A stretch of DNA of 64,000 nt from Alkalihalobacillus sp. TS-13 (GCF_019720915.1 NZ_JAHKSI010000001.1:1240001-1304000); one strand, 5' to 3'. Counted from the first letter of the stretch, positions 43,947 through 53,083 are shown. A program made the numbers and translations. Notes: generated by a model not told the origin, from the letters alone.

Positions 43947-45146
43947 ATGGAAAATAAAAATGTCAAAGCAGGAACAAAAGCGGTTTGGGCAGGGGAAAAA
44001 GACTATTTGGTACATGGAGCGACCCAAGTACCTGTTGTCCTAAGTGTCGCCTATGGATATGACGACATGGATGAATGGTACGATGTAGCGATTGGAAAGA
44101 AGAAAGGCCATATCTATGGACGTAATACAAATCCGACAGTCCAAGCTTTCGAGGATAAGGTAAAAATTCTTGAGGGAGCAGAAGCTGCTACAAGTTTTTC
44201 AACGGGTATGGCGGCGATCAGCAATACCTTGTCGACCTTCCTAGTACCAGGTGACCGTATTGTTTCGATAAAAGACACTTACGGAGGAACGAATAAAATC
44301 TTTACTGAATTTCTGCCAAGACAACAGATCGAAGTCGTTCTCTGTGAAACAGGCAACCATGAACAAATTGAAACGGAAGTCGCAAAAGGATGCAAGATAC
44401 TCTATTTGGAGACACCTACAAATCCTACCGTAAAAGTTTCAGACATCGAACGCTTGGCGAGAGCCGGTCGCGCTGCTGGAGCCCTGGTCGTTGTCGATAA
44501 TACGTTTGCAACACCTATGAACCAGAATCCACTTTCGTTAGGTGCAGATCTCGTCATTCATAGTGCAACAAAATTCTTAGGCGGTCATGCCGATGCACTG
44601 GGCGGAGTCGTTTGCGGACGGGAAGAGCATATTGAACAAATCTATCATTATCGTGAAATCAATGGGGCGACAATGGATCCGATGGCAGCGTACTTGATGT
44701 TACGCGGAATGAAAACGCTCCACCTCAGGGTTCGGCAACAATGTAAAAATGCGATGGAACTTGCAAACTACCTACAAGCAAAACAGTTAGTTGAAGGCGT
44801 TTATTATCCAGGTCTCAAAACACATCCGCTACATGATGTTGCAACCAAACAAATGAAAGATTATGGAGGAATGCTCAGTTTTGCAGTCAAGGGTGGTGTG
44901 GATACCGTCCGTCATTTACTCCCGAAATTACAGTTTGCCAATCGTGCTGCTAATCTAGGTGCAGTTGAAACGACTGTCGGTCCTGCCCGTACGACGAGCC
45001 ACGTCGAATGTACCCCTGAAGAACGCGCGGCAATGGGTATTCCAGAAGGGTTGATCCGAGTTTCTTGCGGCATCGAGGAAATTGAAGATATCATCGCAGA
45101 TTTCGAGCAAGCTTTCAATCATGTTGAAAGTGCCCTCGAAGTTTGA
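43947..45146 (+). CDS. Cystathionine gamma-synthase/lyase-like PLP enzyme
   Basis: This 399-residue PLP enzyme is of the Cys/Met metabolism class. The Schiff-base lysine is in HSATKFLGGHAD near residue 212, the Y-G-R-N-T-N-P-T segment near 55, and the V-D-N-T-F-A-T-P line near 188. In an ectoine cluster its job is not established. As no DABA aminotransferase (DoeD) is encoded here, it may act on the gamma-amino group of diaminobutyrate or a homoserine-like intermediate; this is inference. It could also be a standard methionine gamma-lyase or cystathionine enzyme carried along. AATAGGAGTG precedes the ATG. Confidence 0.82.
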   Translation: MENKNVKAGTKAVWAGEKDYLVHGATQVPVVLSVAYGYDDMDEWYDVAIGKKKGHIYGRNTNPTVQAFEDKVKILEGAEAATSFSTGMAAISNTLSTFLVPGDRIVSIKDTYGGTNKIFTEFLPRQQIEVVLCETGNHEQIETEVAKGCKILYLETPTNPTVKVSDIERLARAGRAAGALVVVDNTFATPMNQNPLSLGADLVIHSATKFLGGHADALGGVVCGREEHIEQIYHYREINGATMDPMAAYLMLRGMKTLHLRVRQQCKNAMELANYLQAKQLVEGVYYPGLKTHPLHDVATKQMKDYGGMLSFAVKGGVDTVRHLLPKLQFANRAANLGAVETTVGPARTTSHVECTPEERAAMGIPEGLIRVSCGIEEIEDIIADFEQAFNHVESALEV

Positions 45147-45180
45147 TAGATACAAAGTCAAGGCAGGAGGTGATTGTTCA

Positions 45181-46422
45181 ATGTCCAATAAACATCCGAT
45201 CGTGCAGCAAGCTGACAGGATGTTGAGCCAGCTGATCAACTGGCGCCGCACGCTTCATCAACATCCAGAGCTCAGTTTTCAAGAGTTTTGGACCTCCCGA
45301 TTTGTTGCAGACACACTTTCTCAACTCCCTGGAATGAGAGTCGAGAAAGGGATCGGGGTTGAAACGAGCGTCATCGGAATATTGACTTCAGGTGAAGGTT
45401 CGACCATCGCGTTACGTACGGATATCGACGCACTACCGATTAAGGAAAGGAACAATACGAGTTATATCTCCAGGAAAGAAGGCGTCATGCATGCTTGTGG
45501 CCATGATGCCCACACCGCCATGTTACTCGGAGCAGCAACAATCATGTCTGAACTTTTTCAAAATGGAAGTTTAGCAGGCACAGTGAAGTTCATTTTTCAA
45601 CCAGCTGAAGAATGTACGGATAAGAAGGGGCTCTCTGGCTCTCCATATCTAGTGAATGAGGGAGCCTATGAAAATGTTGATGTAGCAATCGCCCTTCATG
45701 TCTGCCCATGGCTCCCAGCCGGTAGTATCCAAATGAATGATGGCTATAGTATGGCGAACGTGGATGTGTTTGAAGCGAAGATTTTCGGTACAGGAGGCCA
45801 TGGCGCATATCCTGAACGTGGAACAGATCCAATCTGGATGCTTGGACCTGTCATGCAAGCACTATACAGCATCCCCTCGCGAAAAATATCGACATTAGAT
45901 GCAGCGGTCGTGAGCATCGGGCAAATACATGCTGGTACAGCAAGTAATATCATTCCCACTGAAGTAGCCATTACAGGCACATTACGCAGTTATGCTCCTG
46001 AGGTACGTGATCAACTAGGACTTGAACTTAAGAGAGCATTGTCGGTAGTCGAACCACTTGGTGGAGACTTTTCCTTATCCATTGAAAAAGGTGAGCCTGC
46101 CTTGTACAATGATCCGCTCGTGAATCAAGTGATAAAAGAAGTCATTGATGAAATCTATCCACAATTCAAGATTACAGAACGTCCATTCGGATTAGGCGGA
46201 GAAGACTTCGGTTATGTGACCCAAAAGATTCCAGGAGCAATGTTTTTTCTAGGCGCAGCTCATTCAGATGGGATTCAAAGGGATCTTCACACTCCGATCT
46301 TTGATATTGATGAATCATGTTTACCGATAGGAACAGCTATTCTCGCCCAAACAGCAGTAGAAGTTCTAAATGGTGAATCATTAGTTAAACGTAACGTGGA
46401 GGTACGATCTTATGAAGCATAA
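45181..46422 (+). CDS. M20 family amidohydrolase, probable N-acetyl-diaminobutyrate deacetylase (DoeB2-like)
   Basis: The start is ATG 45181 behind AGGAGGTGA, giving 413 residues; the frame upstream overlaps the previous gene. Metal-binding motifs of M20 aminoacylases are present: D-I-D-A-L-P-I near residue 82, HACGHDAHTAMLLGA near 103, and QPAEE near 141, with a final His in the LHTPIFDIDE line near 375. In classical ectoine degradation the deacetylase DoeB is an AstE-type (M14) enzyme; none is present, so this M20 enzyme very likely takes its place. Hippurate-type aminoacylases have the same motifs. Confidence 0.83.
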   Translation: MSNKHPIVQQADRMLSQLINWRRTLHQHPELSFQEFWTSRFVADTLSQLPGMRVEKGIGVETSVIGILTSGEGSTIALRTDIDALPIKERNNTSYISRKEGVMHACGHDAHTAMLLGAATIMSELFQNGSLAGTVKFIFQPAEECTDKKGLSGSPYLVNEGAYENVDVAIALHVCPWLPAGSIQMNDGYSMANVDVFEAKIFGTGGHGAYPERGTDPIWMLGPVMQALYSIPSRKISTLDAAVVSIGQIHAGTASNIIPTEVAITGTLRSYAPEVRDQLGLELKRALSVVEPLGGDFSLSIEKGEPALYNDPLVNQVIKEVIDEIYPQFKITERPFGLGGEDFGYVTQKIPGAMFFLGAAHSDGIQRDLHTPIFDIDESCLPIGTAILAQTAVEVLNGESLVKRNVEVRSYEA

Positions 46423-47470
46423 ACTCGCATTTATCGGTTTTGGTGTAGTCGGCCAGGGACTCGCTGAAATATTACGGGATAAAAAAGAAACATTAATACA
46501 AGATGAGGGAATGGAGCCTGTCATTGTAGGCATTTCGGACTTGATGAAAGGTTCAATCTACCATCCAGAGGGTCTTGATATCGATTCGGTTCTGCAAGTC
46601 TTGAACAAGACAGGTAGCCTCGCAAATTATCCAGGTAAACCTGGTCTAATCACTGGTTGGGATAGTTTTGAAATGATCCGGGACTCAAATGCAGATACAA
46701 TCATCGAAGTTTCATACACAGATGTCCAAACAGGTCAGCCAGCAATCGATCATTGCCAGGCAGCATTCACGAGTGGTAAAAATGTCGTCATGACGAACAA
46801 AGGACCTGTGGCGCTTGCTTACAGTGAACTTTCCAGGATGGCTGAAGATTGTAAGGTCCATTGGGGATTTGAAGGAACGGTCATGAGCGGAACGCCAGCC
46901 TTAAGGATGCCCCTTGAAACATTATCCGGAAATACAATAACGGAAATACGAGGGATTTTGAACGGAACCACCAATTACATTCTTACGAAAATGGAAAAAG
47001 AAGGCGTCTCGTATCAAGATGCTCTTAAAGAAGCACAGGCCCTTGGCTATGCAGAAGCTGACCCTACAAGTGATGTAGAAGGCTATGATGCCAGGTATAA
47101 GGTCGTCATTTTAGCCAATCATGTGATGAAACTTCCATTGAGAGTTGAAGATGTATCATGCAATGGAATAACCGGTATCACACAAGAGGATATTGAGCGT
47201 GCAAAAAGGGAAGGGAAACGCTGGAAACTGCTTGCGACACTTCGGAATGAAAAAGGGAGGACGGTTGCCTCCGTTTCACCGGAAAAAGTCCATTTAACAG
47301 ATCCACTTGCCTCAATTAATGGGGCTACCAACGCATTGACGTATGAATGCGACCTTCTTGGTCCGGTCACATTGAGCGGTGCAGGCGCCGGAAAAGTCGA
47401 AACAGGCTTTTCACTGTTGATTGACTTGATCCATATCCATCGGGAAAAGAAGTTTGCCACGATCAAATAA
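46412..47470 (+). CDS. Homoserine dehydrogenase-like protein without ACT domain
   Basis: The 352-residue protein has an N-terminal Rossmann loop IGFGVVGQGLAEIL (8-21) and the homoserine dehydrogenase catalytic region with N-K-G-P-V-A near residue 128, GILNGTTNYILTKM near 180 and A-E-A-D-P-T-S-D-V-E-G-Y-D near 215. There is no C-terminal ACT domain, so threonine feedback is not expected, unlike the usual biosynthetic Hom of Bacillus. It overlaps the deacetylase gene by 11 bases. In this setting it may interconvert aspartate semialdehyde and homoserine during ectoine breakdown. A GGAGG site precedes the ATG. Confidence 0.87.
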   Translation: MKHKLAFIGFGVVGQGLAEILRDKKETLIQDEGMEPVIVGISDLMKGSIYHPEGLDIDSVLQVLNKTGSLANYPGKPGLITGWDSFEMIRDSNADTIIEVSYTDVQTGQPAIDHCQAAFTSGKNVVMTNKGPVALAYSELSRMAEDCKVHWGFEGTVMSGTPALRMPLETLSGNTITEIRGILNGTTNYILTKMEKEGVSYQDALKEAQALGYAEADPTSDVEGYDARYKVVILANHVMKLPLRVEDVSCNGITGITQEDIERAKREGKRWKLLATLRNEKGRTVASVSPEKVHLTDPLASINGATNALTYECDLLGPVTLSGAGAGKVETGFSLLIDLIHIHREKKFATIK

Positions 47471-47489
47471 AAGAGAGGCGGTCATTTCT

Positions 47490-48923
47490 ATGAAAATTCA
47501 ATTTGCTGGTCGAAAAATGCTCGTAGCAGGACAATGGATGGATCGTGAACGCGTCATCGAAGTACGCGATCCACAGGACAACAGTTTGATAGATACTGTA
47601 CCTGCTGCTTCAGTCCACGACATGCTCCAATGCATAGAGGAAGCAAAAGAAGGAGCGAGAATAGCCGCTTCAATGCCTGTTCACGAACGGATAGCCGTCA
47701 TTAATAAAGCTGCCGATCATATTGAGGCGAACAACGAAAAATACACGTACACCATTTCACGTGAAGGCAGTAAAACGATTCGTGAGGCAAGAGGGGAGGT
47801 GGACAGGTGCATCCAAACACTGCGGATCAGTGCCGAAGAAGCAAGAAGGATACATGGAGAGACGATCCCTTTTGATCAAAGACCAGGCAGTGAGAATCGG
47901 GTCGGATATTATTACCACGTTCCAATCGGTATCGTGGGAGCGATCACGCCATTCAATGATCCATTGAACCTTGTCGCACATAAAGTCGGACCAGCGATTG
48001 CTTCAGGTAATGCCATCATCGTAAAACCAGCATCTGCCACACCACTTAGCGCATTGCTGCTTGCGGAAGCATTTGCCGAAGCGGGTCTCCCCTCCAAGAT
48101 CCTGTCGGTCATTACAGGTTACGGCCATGAAATCGGAGATGCACTTGTCACCCACCCGGCCATTCGGATGATCTCTTTTACAGGCGGGTTGGAAGCAGGG
48201 GAAGAGATCACTCGTAAAGCAGGGCTGAAAAAAATAAGCATGGAATTAGGATCGAATTCACCGGTCATCGTATTGGAAGATGCCGATTTACAGGAAGCAA
48301 TTGAAGCATCGGTTTCAGGAGCTTTTTCCGCAGCCGGTCAAAACTGTCTGAGCGTACAGCGAATCTATATGCACAAGAGCTTAGTCACCTCCTTCCAAGA
48401 GGGATTTGTAGAAAGGACAAAACAATTCTCGATCGGTGATAAGCAATCCGAGCTGACAGACATGGGGCCGCTTATCAATGAAAAAGAAGCGATCCGGGTT
48501 GAACGTCTCGTTGAGGAAGCCCTAGATAAAGGAGCTGAGTTGTTGGAAGGTGGAATTCGCGAGGGAGCATTCTATTCACCTACGGTCTTAACGAATATCC
48601 CTGAAGATTGCACCATTGCTAAAGAAGAAATATTTGGTCCAGTCGTCCTTTTATACCCAGTAGCTGACCTCGAGACAGCAATCGAAAAAGCAAATGACGT
48701 AAGATACGGATTACAAGCCGGAATTTTTACAAATGACGTAAGGAAAGTTCACATGGCAATCGAAAAATTGGATGTTGGCGGAATCATGATCAATGACAGT
48801 AGTGACTACAGAATCGATGCAATGCCCTTCGGAGGTATGAAAAACTCTGGGTTGGGCCGTGAAGGAATCAAATTCTCGATCAAGGAAATGACGGAAACGA
48901 AAGTCGTTTGCTACAAATTGTAA
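47490..48923 (+). CDS. Aldehyde dehydrogenase, probable aspartate-semialdehyde dehydrogenase of ectoine breakdown (DoeC-like)
   Basis: From ATG 47490 (behind GAGAGGCGG) the product has 477 residues. It has the full NAD(P)-dependent aldehyde dehydrogenase set: P-F-N-D-P-L-N near residue 152, ISFTGGLEAGEEI near 227, the general-base Glu in MELGSNSPVI near 250, and the nucleophile in AAGQNCLSVQR near 284. In ectoine catabolism DoeC oxidises aspartate-4-semialdehyde to aspartate; the position as last enzyme of the operon agrees with that. Another semialdehyde substrate is possible. Confidence 0.85.
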   Translation: MKIQFAGRKMLVAGQWMDRERVIEVRDPQDNSLIDTVPAASVHDMLQCIEEAKEGARIAASMPVHERIAVINKAADHIEANNEKYTYTISREGSKTIREARGEVDRCIQTLRISAEEARRIHGETIPFDQRPGSENRVGYYYHVPIGIVGAITPFNDPLNLVAHKVGPAIASGNAIIVKPASATPLSALLLAEAFAEAGLPSKILSVITGYGHEIGDALVTHPAIRMISFTGGLEAGEEITRKAGLKKISMELGSNSPVIVLEDADLQEAIEASVSGAFSAAGQNCLSVQRIYMHKSLVTSFQEGFVERTKQFSIGDKQSELTDMGPLINEKEAIRVERLVEEALDKGAELLEGGIREGAFYSPTVLTNIPEDCTIAKEEIFGPVVLLYPVADLETAIEKANDVRYGLQAGIFTNDVRKVHMAIEKLDVGGIMINDSSDYRIDAMPFGGMKNSGLGREGIKFSIKEMTETKVVCYKL

Positions 48924-48932
48924 AGAGCCGTT

Positions 48933-48977
48933 GTTTAGAAAGGGGGAGGACCGAACGTCAACCCCTTTCTAAATTTA
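48933..48977 (+). terminator. Terminator of the doeA-eutC operon
   Basis: TTTAGAAAGGGG pairs with CCCCTTTCTAAA around a 16-base loop and T-rich DNA follows. It separates the enzymes from the transporter gene. Confidence 0.8.
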
Positions 48978-49075
48978 TCTCACTTACTATCCATGGTGCT
49001 CCTACTTGTTTCTGCAGATTTTTTGAAAAGAAAACATGACATGATTATTACAACCAAATAAAAAGGGTGATTTAT

Positions 49076-50641
49076 TTGAAGAAGAATCGAAGAGAAAAAG
49101 CTTCTTATAACAATCCTGTTTTTAAAGTATCTGCCATCGTCATAGCGTTTTTTACCATTTGGGGAGCACTTTCACCAAACAGTCTCGCAAAAAATGCCCA
49201 ATCCGTTCTCAATTTTACAAGCTACTCCTTCGGTTGGTTTTATCTGGTTTCAGTTGCAGGCTTTGTGGCATTCTGCATTTTTCTTGCCGTCAGCAAGTAC
49301 GGAAAGATCAAACTCGGTAAAGATGATGAAAAACCGGAATTTTCTCTTTTTACATGGATAAGCATGTTGTTCAGTGCAGGCTTTGGCGTAGGAATCGTTT
49401 TCTGGGGTGTCGCCGAACCGTTGACCCATTTCACTAATCCACCACTTGAGGGTGTTCAGCCGCAATCTGAAGAATCAGCACGACTAGCTATGCGATATTC
49501 CTTTTTCAACTGGGGAATCCACCAGTGGTCCGTCTTCACGATTGTCGGATTGGCGCTTGCGTACTTCCAGTTCCGGAAGAAGAGTAAATCTCTCGTCAGT
49601 GAAACACTTGAGGGTATTCATATAAAAAGAGGAAAAGAACCGCTCAAGAAGTCCGTCAATATACTTGCAGTCATTGCTACCGTCATAGGGGTTTCCACCT
49701 CATTGGGCATGGGCATTTTACAAATCAACGGCGGTTTGAACTATGTATTTTCAGTCCCGAACAACGCTTGGATGCAAATGGTGATTGTTCTGATCTTACT
49801 CGCGCTTTACCTTGCATCGGCTACTACCGGTCTACATAAGGGGATCAAATTTCTAAGTAATACGAATATGATCCTGGTCATAGTGCTAATGACATTTTTC
49901 CTTTTCAAAGGTCCGACAGTCTTTATCATGGACAGTCTTGTGCTAGGGATCGGGGATTACCTTCAGAACTTTGCGGAAATGAGCTTTTTCATGACCCCTT
50001 ACAGTGGAGATACATGGGTTCAAAATTGGACCGTCTTCTATTGGGCATGGGTGATCGCCTGGTCTCCGTTCGTCGGCTCGTTTGTCGCTCGGATCTCACG
50101 TGGAAGGACGATCAGGGAGTTTATCGTTGGTGTATTGGTCGTGCCACCAGGTATAGCGTTCATGTGGATGGCGATTTTCGGCGGCACAGGACTCTATATG
50201 GACTTATTCCAAAATACTGCCATTGCTGAAGCGGTTTCGAAGGATGTAACGACAGCGGTCTTCGTGTTGCTGCAAGAATTTCCGTTATACTTTTTCTTTT
50301 CGATCATCATTATGGCTTTGATCTTGATTTTTCTCGTCACATCAGCCGACTCAGCTGTTTTTGTACTCGGTATGATGACCTCTGGCGGAAACTTGAATCC
50401 ATCCAATACTGTAAAAATGATCTGGGGCGTATTGATGGCAGGGATCACGGGTGTTCTCATTATCAGCAGCGGACTGACTGGTTTGCAAGCAGCATCACTT
50501 GTCTCAGCACTACCCTTCACCGTGATCTTGATTATGATTACGCTCTCACTTTACCGATCGCTGAGGAAGGACCGTGCAGAATCGCAGTTTGAAATGGAAC
50601 ATCCAGAGCAAATGCAGGAATTCGATAGAAAAGCACAATGA
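49076..50641 (+). CDS. BCCT family transporter, probable ectoine or betaine importer
   Basis: The chosen start TTG 49076 (behind AAAGGGTGA) gives 521 residues; a GTG at 49067 lies in the ribosome site. About twelve membrane segments are visible with family motifs FSAGFGVGIVFWGVAEPL near residue 100, FNWGIHQWSVF near 140 and the W-V-I-A-W-S-P-F-V-G-S-F line near 325. BCCT carriers take up glycine betaine, choline or ectoines with Na+. Location directly after the ectoine enzymes argues for ectoine/hydroxyectoine import for use as food. The C-terminal tail is short, so strong osmotic regulation is less likely. Confidence 0.88.
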   Translation: MKKNRREKASYNNPVFKVSAIVIAFFTIWGALSPNSLAKNAQSVLNFTSYSFGWFYLVSVAGFVAFCIFLAVSKYGKIKLGKDDEKPEFSLFTWISMLFSAGFGVGIVFWGVAEPLTHFTNPPLEGVQPQSEESARLAMRYSFFNWGIHQWSVFTIVGLALAYFQFRKKSKSLVSETLEGIHIKRGKEPLKKSVNILAVIATVIGVSTSLGMGILQINGGLNYVFSVPNNAWMQMVIVLILLALYLASATTGLHKGIKFLSNTNMILVIVLMTFFLFKGPTVFIMDSLVLGIGDYLQNFAEMSFFMTPYSGDTWVQNWTVFYWAWVIAWSPFVGSFVARISRGRTIREFIVGVLVVPPGIAFMWMAIFGGTGLYMDLFQNTAIAEAVSKDVTTAVFVLLQEFPLYFFFSIIIMALILIFLVTSADSAVFVLGMMTSGGNLNPSNTVKMIWGVLMAGITGVLIISSGLTGLQAASLVSALPFTVILIMITLSLYRSLRKDRAESQFEMEHPEQMQEFDRKAQ

Positions 50642-50683
50642 ACAAGAGGGAGGGGAGGACATGCTCCTTCCTTTTTCATGGTT

Positions 50684-50773
50684 TTAGACTCTTAAACTTG
50701 ATTTTTTAGACTTCCTGAAGGATTTTTAGACTTATCTATAGATTATTAGACTTACACCTTGCATTTCTAGACA
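50684..50773. repeat. Five TTAGACTT units spaced by two helical turns
   Basis: TTAGACT begins at 50684, 50706, 50726 and 50746, and a variant CTAGACA at 50767. The spacing is 22, 20, 20 and 21 bases, close to two turns of DNA, and the bases in between differ. The array lies in the 145-base gap between the convergent ends of the BCCT gene and the Lrp/AsnC gene; no ordinary terminator is seen there. Confidence 0.75.
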
Positions 50774-50785
50774 TAGAGGAGAGTG

Positions 50786-51208
50786 TCAGGACAATGCTCT
50801 GTGTTCCACGACTGTCGTCAGCTTCAGGAGGGTGGACGGCTCTCCATAAACCAGCGCAGCATCGATGAATTCCTCGAGACTTGCAACCGATTCGGTTACG
50901 ACTTTCACCAGATAACTGTATTGACCAGCTAAACGATAGCATTCGAATACGATTGGGTGTTTTTCACAAAACGCTCTGAACTGTTTGCCTTGCTTGGTAT
51001 CGAAAAGAATGAATGCGGTCACAGACTTTTCGAGTTTTTCAGGATCGATGACAGCGCGATAGCCAGTTATTACCCCCTTTTCTTCAAGCTTCTTCACTCT
51101 TTCATTTGTTGCCGGAGTTGAAAGTCCCACTTTTTTTCCGAGCTCTGTCATAGATATCCGCCCGTTCTTTTGTAGGATAAAGAGGATGTTGCGATCGATT
51201 TCGTCCAA
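50786..51208 (-). CDS. Lrp/AsnC family transcriptional regulator
   Basis: The 140-residue protein has an N-terminal winged helix-turn-helix (M-D-E-I-D-R-N-I-L start; MTELGKKVGLSTPATNERVKKLEEKGVI at about 19-46, given here only as its boundaries) and a C-terminal RAM ligand domain (VTAFILFDT start near 68). Such proteins form octameric discs that wrap DNA. It is divergent from lysA with a 152-base gap and convergent with the BCCT gene. Either the lysA gene or the ectoine genes may be its target; an AsnC-type DoeX regulator is known from ectoine clusters of Proteobacteria. Confidence 0.9.
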   Translation of the reverse strand: MDEIDRNILFILQKNGRISMTELGKKVGLSTPATNERVKKLEEKGVITGYRAVIDPEKLEKSVTAFILFDTKQGKQFRAFCEKHPIVFECYRLAGQYSYLVKVVTESVASLEEFIDAALVYGEPSTLLKLTTVVEHRALS

Positions 51209-51360
51209 AAGATCACCAACCTTTTAAAAATAAGTTTCCCCATATAATTACAACGATTTTTAAACAATATGATGTAAATTCCCTTACTATGTTTATGTAC
51301 CCGAACCTTTGAAATTCATAAAATATAAGTACTTAAACAGAGTGGAAAAGAGGGTTAGAA

Positions 51361-52686
51361 TTGTTCTTACATGGGACCAGCACAATCAATCACAATGGTC
51401 ATCTCGAAATTGGTGGTGTCGATTCCGTAGAGTTAGCAGATCAATATGGAACGCCGTTATTCGTCTATGATGTAGCGTTGATCCGAAAGCGGGCTAGAGA
51501 GTTCAAATCTGCATTCCAAAAAGCGAATGTGAAAGGGAAGGTTTCCTATGCAAGTAAAGCCTTTTCTTCAATCGCATTGATCCAAGTGATTCAGGAAGAA
51601 AAGTTATATCTAGATGTGGCCTCTGGTGGAGAGCTTTATACTGCGGTTACTGCAGGTTTTCCAGTTGAAAAAATCCACTTCCACGGAAACAATAAAAGCC
51701 CTGAAGAATTAAGAATGGCACTTGAATTAAGGATTGGATGTATTGTAGTCGATAATTTTCATGAAATAGATCTACTAGAGCGGTTTTGCAGGGAGCTCGA
51801 TATTAAAGCGACAATCCTCATACGTGTTACCCCCGGTATAACGGCTAGTACACATGATTACATTGCAACAGGGCAAGCAGATTCCAAGTTCGGCTTCGAT
51901 CTCCATAACGGCCAGGCTGAGGAAGCAATCAAACTCGTGTTAAATTCAAATTCATTTGAGCTGTTAGGGGTTCATTGTCATATAGGATCGCAAGTCATCG
52001 AGACTGATAGTTATGTGGTAACGGTTGATGCTATTTTCGATCACATCAAGCGTTGGAAAGACCAAATCCCCTTTCTACCCAATATAGTCAATTTAGGCGG
52101 GGGATTCGGTATCCGTTATACAGATCAGGATCCTGCATTACCTCCACACGTTTATGTCGATAAAATAATTGAAGCAGTAAAGAGTAATGTCCGCAAATTA
52201 AATATAAAGATGCCTGAAGTCTGGATTGAGCCTGGTCGTTCCCTCGTCGGTGAAGCTGGAACAACGTTATACAGAATTGGTTCGCAAAAAGAAGTTCCTT
52301 CAATTCGTACGTATCTCGCTATAGATGGAGGGATGAGCGACAATTTAAGACCAGCCCTTTATCAAGCAAAGTATGAAGCTGCTCTGGCGAACAAAATGAT
52401 AGCAAAACATGATCAAAAAGTGACTGTTTCCGGAAAATGCTGTGAGAGTGGAGACATGTTAATCTGGGAAGTCTTGTTGCCAGAAACGCGTCCAGGTGAC
52501 CTTCTCGCTGTTTTTTGCACAGGGGCATACGGATACTGCATGGCAAACAATTATAACCGCCTCCCGAAACCAGCAGTCGTTTTTGTAGAAAATGGAGAAG
52601 CACAACTGGTGATTAAACGAGAAACATATGAAGATCTAGTGCGATTGGATCTGCCATACACTACGAAAGCACGAAAAAAACCTTAG
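51361..52686 (+). CDS. lysA: Diaminopimelate decarboxylase
   Basis: The 441-residue PLP (fold-type III) enzyme makes lysine from meso-diaminopimelate. It closely follows the B. subtilis LysA sequence from its first residues (M-F-L-H-G-T-S). The PLP lysine is in SYASKAFSS near residue 62, followed by HFHGNNKS near 105, G-V-H-C-H-I-G-S-Q near 204, and the catalytic Cys in GKCCESGD near 362. The start is TTG 51361 behind GAGGG. The usual neighbour spoVA is absent here. No lysine riboswitch is visible in the 150 bases upstream. It may be the only lysA or an additional copy recruited next to the diamino-acid pathway. Confidence 0.95.
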   Translation: MFLHGTSTINHNGHLEIGGVDSVELADQYGTPLFVYDVALIRKRAREFKSAFQKANVKGKVSYASKAFSSIALIQVIQEEKLYLDVASGGELYTAVTAGFPVEKIHFHGNNKSPEELRMALELRIGCIVVDNFHEIDLLERFCRELDIKATILIRVTPGITASTHDYIATGQADSKFGFDLHNGQAEEAIKLVLNSNSFELLGVHCHIGSQVIETDSYVVTVDAIFDHIKRWKDQIPFLPNIVNLGGGFGIRYTDQDPALPPHVYVDKIIEAVKSNVRKLNIKMPEVWIEPGRSLVGEAGTTLYRIGSQKEVPSIRTYLAIDGGMSDNLRPALYQAKYEAALANKMIAKHDQKVTVSGKCCESGDMLIWEVLLPETRPGDLLAVFCTGAYGYCMANNYNRLPKPAVVFVENGEAQLVIKRETYEDLVRLDLPYTTKARKKP

Positions 52687-52712
52687 CCCAGGACATGGAC
52701 TAAGGTTTTTAA
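52678..52712. terminator. Terminator after lysA (usable from both sides)
   Basis: AAACCTTAGCCCA pairs with TGGACTAAGGTTT around a short loop with A- and T-runs on either side. Confidence 0.88.
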
Positions 52713-52741
52713 TATGATAAGAAAGGAATTTTTATATTCCT

Positions 52742-53083
52742 TTAGAATTTCACTTCATCCTGATTTGTAACGACTAGGAGTGTTTTTCCTTTATCTAATT
52801 CTTCTTCGAGTTTTTGAGCTTTAGATTGATCAAACCCAATTTCCTTCATTTTTGAAATTGATTTATCAGGTTTTCCTCTAAATACGTTTTTAGTAGCCGT
52901 GCCGATTCCAGTCACTTTGACCCCGATTTTATTTGCATCGTTTTTCTTTCTTGCACGTCTGTCATGATCATTATCGTGCGCTAGCATGTAAAGGTTATCA
53001 TCTCTGACACCATCTTTACGTAATTTGTCGATGGATTCACTCAAATGTTCGTCATTATGGAAAATCTTATAGTTAGGTTTCAA
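52742..53083 (-). CDS. General stress protein 17M-like (YflT domain)
   Basis: The 113-residue soluble protein starts at TTG 53083 behind GGAGGCG. It carries the YflT/17M pattern: a short strand, a helix with L-S-E-S-I-D-K-L, the D-D-N-L-Y-M-L-A-H-D line near residue 28, and E-L-D-K-G-K-T-L-L-V-V-T near the end. Related B. subtilis proteins are controlled by sigma-B, but no clear sigma-B promoter is seen here. The central part is unusually rich in Asp, Arg and Lys. Confidence 0.82.
   Translation of the reverse strand: MKPNYKIFHNDEHLSESIDKLRKDGVRDDNLYMLAHDNDHDRRARKKNDANKIGVKVTGIGTATKNVFRGKPDKSISKMKEIGFDQSKAQKLEEELDKGKTLLVVTNQDEVKF

Noticed and set aside
50684-50773. Small CRISPR array
   Set aside because: Units are only 7-8 bases, spacers about 13 bases, and no cas gene is near.
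51209-51360. Lysine riboswitch in front of lysA
   Set aside because: The gap is only about 150 bases and shows none of the conserved lysine aptamer segments.
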